A stretch of 23,311 nt of DNA from contig FR882600.1 of NCBI GenBank assembly GCA_000435715.1, forward strand, positions 14,957 to 38,267, given 5' to 3'. The notes below the pieces were generated by a model. The model saw only the letters and a list, made by a program, of their open reading frames with translations, was not told where the DNA came from and did no database searches. Made by a program: the position numbers and the translations under genes. This stretch comes from Firmicutes bacterium CAG:145. Its GTDB lineage: Bacteria > Bacillota > Clostridia > Peptostreptococcales > Anaerovoracaceae. Of this stretch, positions 21,581 to 23,311 are shown piece by piece. Numbering within the stretch: the stretch's first letter is position 1; each line of letters opens with the position of its first letter.

Positions 21581-22333
21581 TCACAGCAAAAATTTTTTTA
21601 TGATGTTATCCAAGACCGCCGGATCCTCCACATCTCTTTCAAAAGTATAGATTAAATCAGTGTGAGTTATATAGCCGCAGCGCTGGTACAGCATCATCTT
21701 CTGAATTGCATGAGCAGCATATTCTTCATCGGTCATAAGCCCAAAATGCTCCCATATCACCTGCTTGTCGTCCCACCTTCTTATGATGAAATCAGGATAA
21801 ACCACCCTGTTACCAAGTTGAAGTCTCGTGTCGTATTTGTATGGCAGATCATATTGTGAAAGCTTATCTGCGATTGTCCTTTCCGACTTAGACCGAACAG
21901 CAATCCCCGACTTCGTCTTATATTTTAAATTCTCGGGAGCCATAGGATTTTTATCTCCTGCGTCATCCAGCCACCTCGTTACAGATGCCGAATATCTGTA
22001 TCCAGATATTTCTTTCATATTGCTGCTTGCTCGCGCATACGGCACCCCCTCTATCTTATGCAGCGCGTCTTTCAGAATATCGCAAATTTTGTCAGCATAG
22101 CGTATTTCACCTCTTAAATACCTCTTTCGGGCTAAGTTACGGACTTTCCGGCTATCTGTCGTAATACCGGTTTCGACTCCTTTTGCCTTTTCCGAAAACA
22201 CCAGACGGTCTCCTTTTCTCCTTATGACCAGCTGGCCGCCTTTGATTCCTTTCACCTCTTCCCTGTAACCGCTCAGGAGTTTTTCCTCGCGGTTAATAAT
22301 TTCTCTCAGTTCCAATAATACTCGCCTGTTCAT
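21581..22333 (-). CDS. PD-(D/E)XK nuclease-like protein of unknown role
   Basis: 250 residues from ATG 22333 (AAGGAGA upstream; the frame extends further up but without a ribosome binding site). The N-terminal half is basic and helical with repeated KG-x-x-x patterns. Residues about 143-225 look like a restriction endonuclease-like fold: SKSERTIADKL (E151), YPDFII (P180-D181), IWEHFGLM (E195) and QKMMLYQ (K212). The spacing of E, PD and E-x-x suits PD-(D/E)XK proteins, but the exact lysine of the motif is not placed. Similar stand-alone proteins are common and uncharacterised in Clostridia. Own promoter at 22356-22384. Confidence 0.7.
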   Translation of the reverse strand: MNRRVLLELREIINREEKLLSGYREEVKGIKGGQLVIRRKGDRLVFSEKAKGVETGITTDSRKVRNLARKRYLRGEIRYADKICDILKDALHKIEGVPYARASSNMKEISGYRYSASVTRWLDDAGDKNPMAPENLKYKTKSGIAVRSKSERTIADKLSQYDLPYKYDTRLQLGNRVVYPDFIIRRWDDKQVIWEHFGLMTDEEYAAHAIQKMMLYQRCGYITHTDLIYTFERDVEDPAVLDNIIKKFLL

Positions 22334-22355
22334 AAGCGTCTCCTTTTTATGTAAA

Positions 22356-22384
22356 ATTTTACCATATACGCAGACATAAATCAA
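22356..22384 (-). promoter_or_regulatory. Promoter of the nuclease-like gene
   Basis: TTGATT (22384-22379), 17-bp spacer, TAAAAT (22361-22356), 22 bases before the start codon. Confidence 0.65.
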
Positions 22385-22435
22385 TTCTGTTTAAAATTTC
22401 CTTTCCATGGTATAATTGCTAAAAAGGAGGCTCTA

Positions 22436-23242
22436 ATGAATATCAACGAAATCTTTGCTCATGTAGATGAGCTGTTTGAAAATAAACGGACCAACGAGGT
22501 GGAGCCCTACCTGCTTTCGTGTCTTGCCGAGGCGGAAGCGGCCGGAGACCCGGCGCTGATACCTATATGCAACGAGCTGGGCGGATTATACAGAGCGACC
22601 GGCGCTTATGAAAAGGGAATACCTTTGTATCAGAAGGCTCTTGCCATGCTAAAGCGGCTGGGCCTTGGAGGAAGTGAACATCACGCCACTACTCTGATAA
22701 ACTTCGGGACCAGCTATGCCGTCAAGGGTCAGCCAAAAGAGGCTCTGGCGATTTTTGAAGAAGCTACGTCCATGCTGAAAAATTTAGGGCTGTCGGAAGA
22801 TTACAGAACTGCCACTCTGTACAACAACATGAGCATCCTCTGTCAGGACATGGGCGATTTTGACAAGGCTCTTTATCACTTGCAGAAAGCGTTGGAAATC
22901 CTTACAAACCTTGCGGAAAGCGAGATAGAGATTGCCGTTACCTATACCAATATGGCTCAAATATTTATTCAGTCCGGCAGGATTGACGACGCCTTTGAAG
23001 CAGCGTCCAAATCCCTTGAAATCTTTGACCGGGCCGATGGCGACGCAGATGTGCATTACAGCGGAGCCCTTGAGACCATGGGCCATGTGCTGCTGAAACA
23101 GGGGAACACCGACGGCGCTCTCGACGCTTTCAAGAAGGCCCGCAGCCTTGCCCTGAGAGATTACGGTCCGGAAAGCTTGGCTTACAAGGCCATAGACGAA
23201 GTTATTGCAGAACTTGGAGGCGGCGACGATGAAACACCTTGA
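22436..23242 (+). CDS. Tetratricopeptide repeat protein
   Basis: 268 residues, ATG 22436 with AAAGGAGG upstream and a TATAAT at 22411-22416. Five or more TPR units follow one another: NELGGLYRATGAYEKGIPLYQKAL, NFGTSYAVKGQPKEALAIFEEA, NNMSILCQDMGDFDKALYHLQKAL, TNMAQIFIQSGRIDDAFEAASKSL and ETMGHVLLKQGNTDGALDAFKKA. It is cytosolic, with no signal peptide. TPRs mediate protein contacts; the partner is probably the product of the overlapping next gene (14-bp overlap). Confidence 0.88.
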   Translation: MNINEIFAHVDELFENKRTNEVEPYLLSCLAEAEAAGDPALIPICNELGGLYRATGAYEKGIPLYQKALAMLKRLGLGGSEHHATTLINFGTSYAVKGQPKEALAIFEEATSMLKNLGLSEDYRTATLYNNMSILCQDMGDFDKALYHLQKALEILTNLAESEIEIAVTYTNMAQIFIQSGRIDDAFEAASKSLEIFDRADGDADVHYSGALETMGHVLLKQGNTDGALDAFKKARSLALRDYGPESLAYKAIDEVIAELGGGDDETP

Positions 23243-23311
23243 AATCTGCCGCCGATACTTTGAGACTTTGGGCCGGCCTATGATCGAAAGGAACTTCCCG
23301 AGGCTGGCAGG
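23229..23311 (+). CDS. Start of next gene, DUF4037-like, partial
   Basis: ATG 23229 has GGAGG eight bases upstream within the TPR gene end. The 27 visible residues, MKHLEICRRYFETLGRPMIE and RNFPRLA, resemble the N-terminus of proteins annotated DUF4037 (nucleotidyltransferase-like) that often accompany TPR genes in Clostridia. Family is from memory; the rest is outside the window. Confidence 0.55.
   Translation, partial: MKHLEICRRYFETLGRPMIERNFPRLA

Noticed and set aside
21155..21655. 166-codon plus-strand frame starting with a Gly run
   Set aside because: Starts in the thrS promoter and G-rich tract, has no ribosome binding site, runs through inverted repeats and into the end of the nuclease-like gene.

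Overview
The window looks like a chromosomal segment from a low-to-moderate GC Gram-positive anaerobe of class Clostridia. The strongest marker is a SCIFF ranthipeptide precursor next to its radical-SAM maturase, a pair conserved across Clostridia. Strong AGGAGG ribosome binding sites, heavy ATA/AGA codon use and a YtrA-type GntR/ABC operon agree. I cannot name the genus from sequence alone.

Positions 1 to about 10144 hold a phage-derived element. Its structural genes run leftward: leader with small ORFs, Cse60-like small protein, tail tube protein, tail assembly chaperones joined by a T7 slippery site, a holin, a tape measure protein, a small tail protein, a hub/Tal-like protein and a further distal tail protein cut by the window edge. 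A divergent repressor plus ImmA-type metallopeptidase pair (9437-10144) closes the right end, with a palindromic operator and two opposed promoters between the two arms. No terminase, portal, capsid, integrase or replication gene lies between repressor and tail genes. The right end therefore looks like a tail-only element: either a non-contractile (F-type-like) tailocin or a prophage that has lost its head module.

The tail operon is interrupted between holin and tape measure (about 4205-7070) by an island of accessory 'moron' genes. It holds two tandem paralogues on the opposite strand (a 797-bp duplicated unit, each with its own promoter and hairpins), a 235-residue orphan with its own promoter and terminator, and a 111-residue ORF whose C-terminus is encoded by the repeat. 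A near-identical terminator module occurs three times. This island is the most unusual part of the window and the best candidate for an undescribed system.

From 10329 onward the genes look like core chromosome. A leftward operon encodes a YtrA-like GntR regulator, ABC ATPase, large ABC permease and a HI0933/BaiN-type flavoprotein, under a promoter that overlaps an AGTGTA-N13-TACACT operator. Rightward follow an SppA-type signal peptide peptidase, the SCIFF precursor and its maturase. Leftward again are an alanine/glycine:cation symporter and a threonyl-tRNA synthetase lacking the TGS domain. An intergenic region with a G-quadruplex motif, interleaved inverted repeats and a 24-bp tandem repeat separates thrS from a PD-(D/E)XK-like protein. 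A TPR protein and the start of an overlapping gene reach the right edge.
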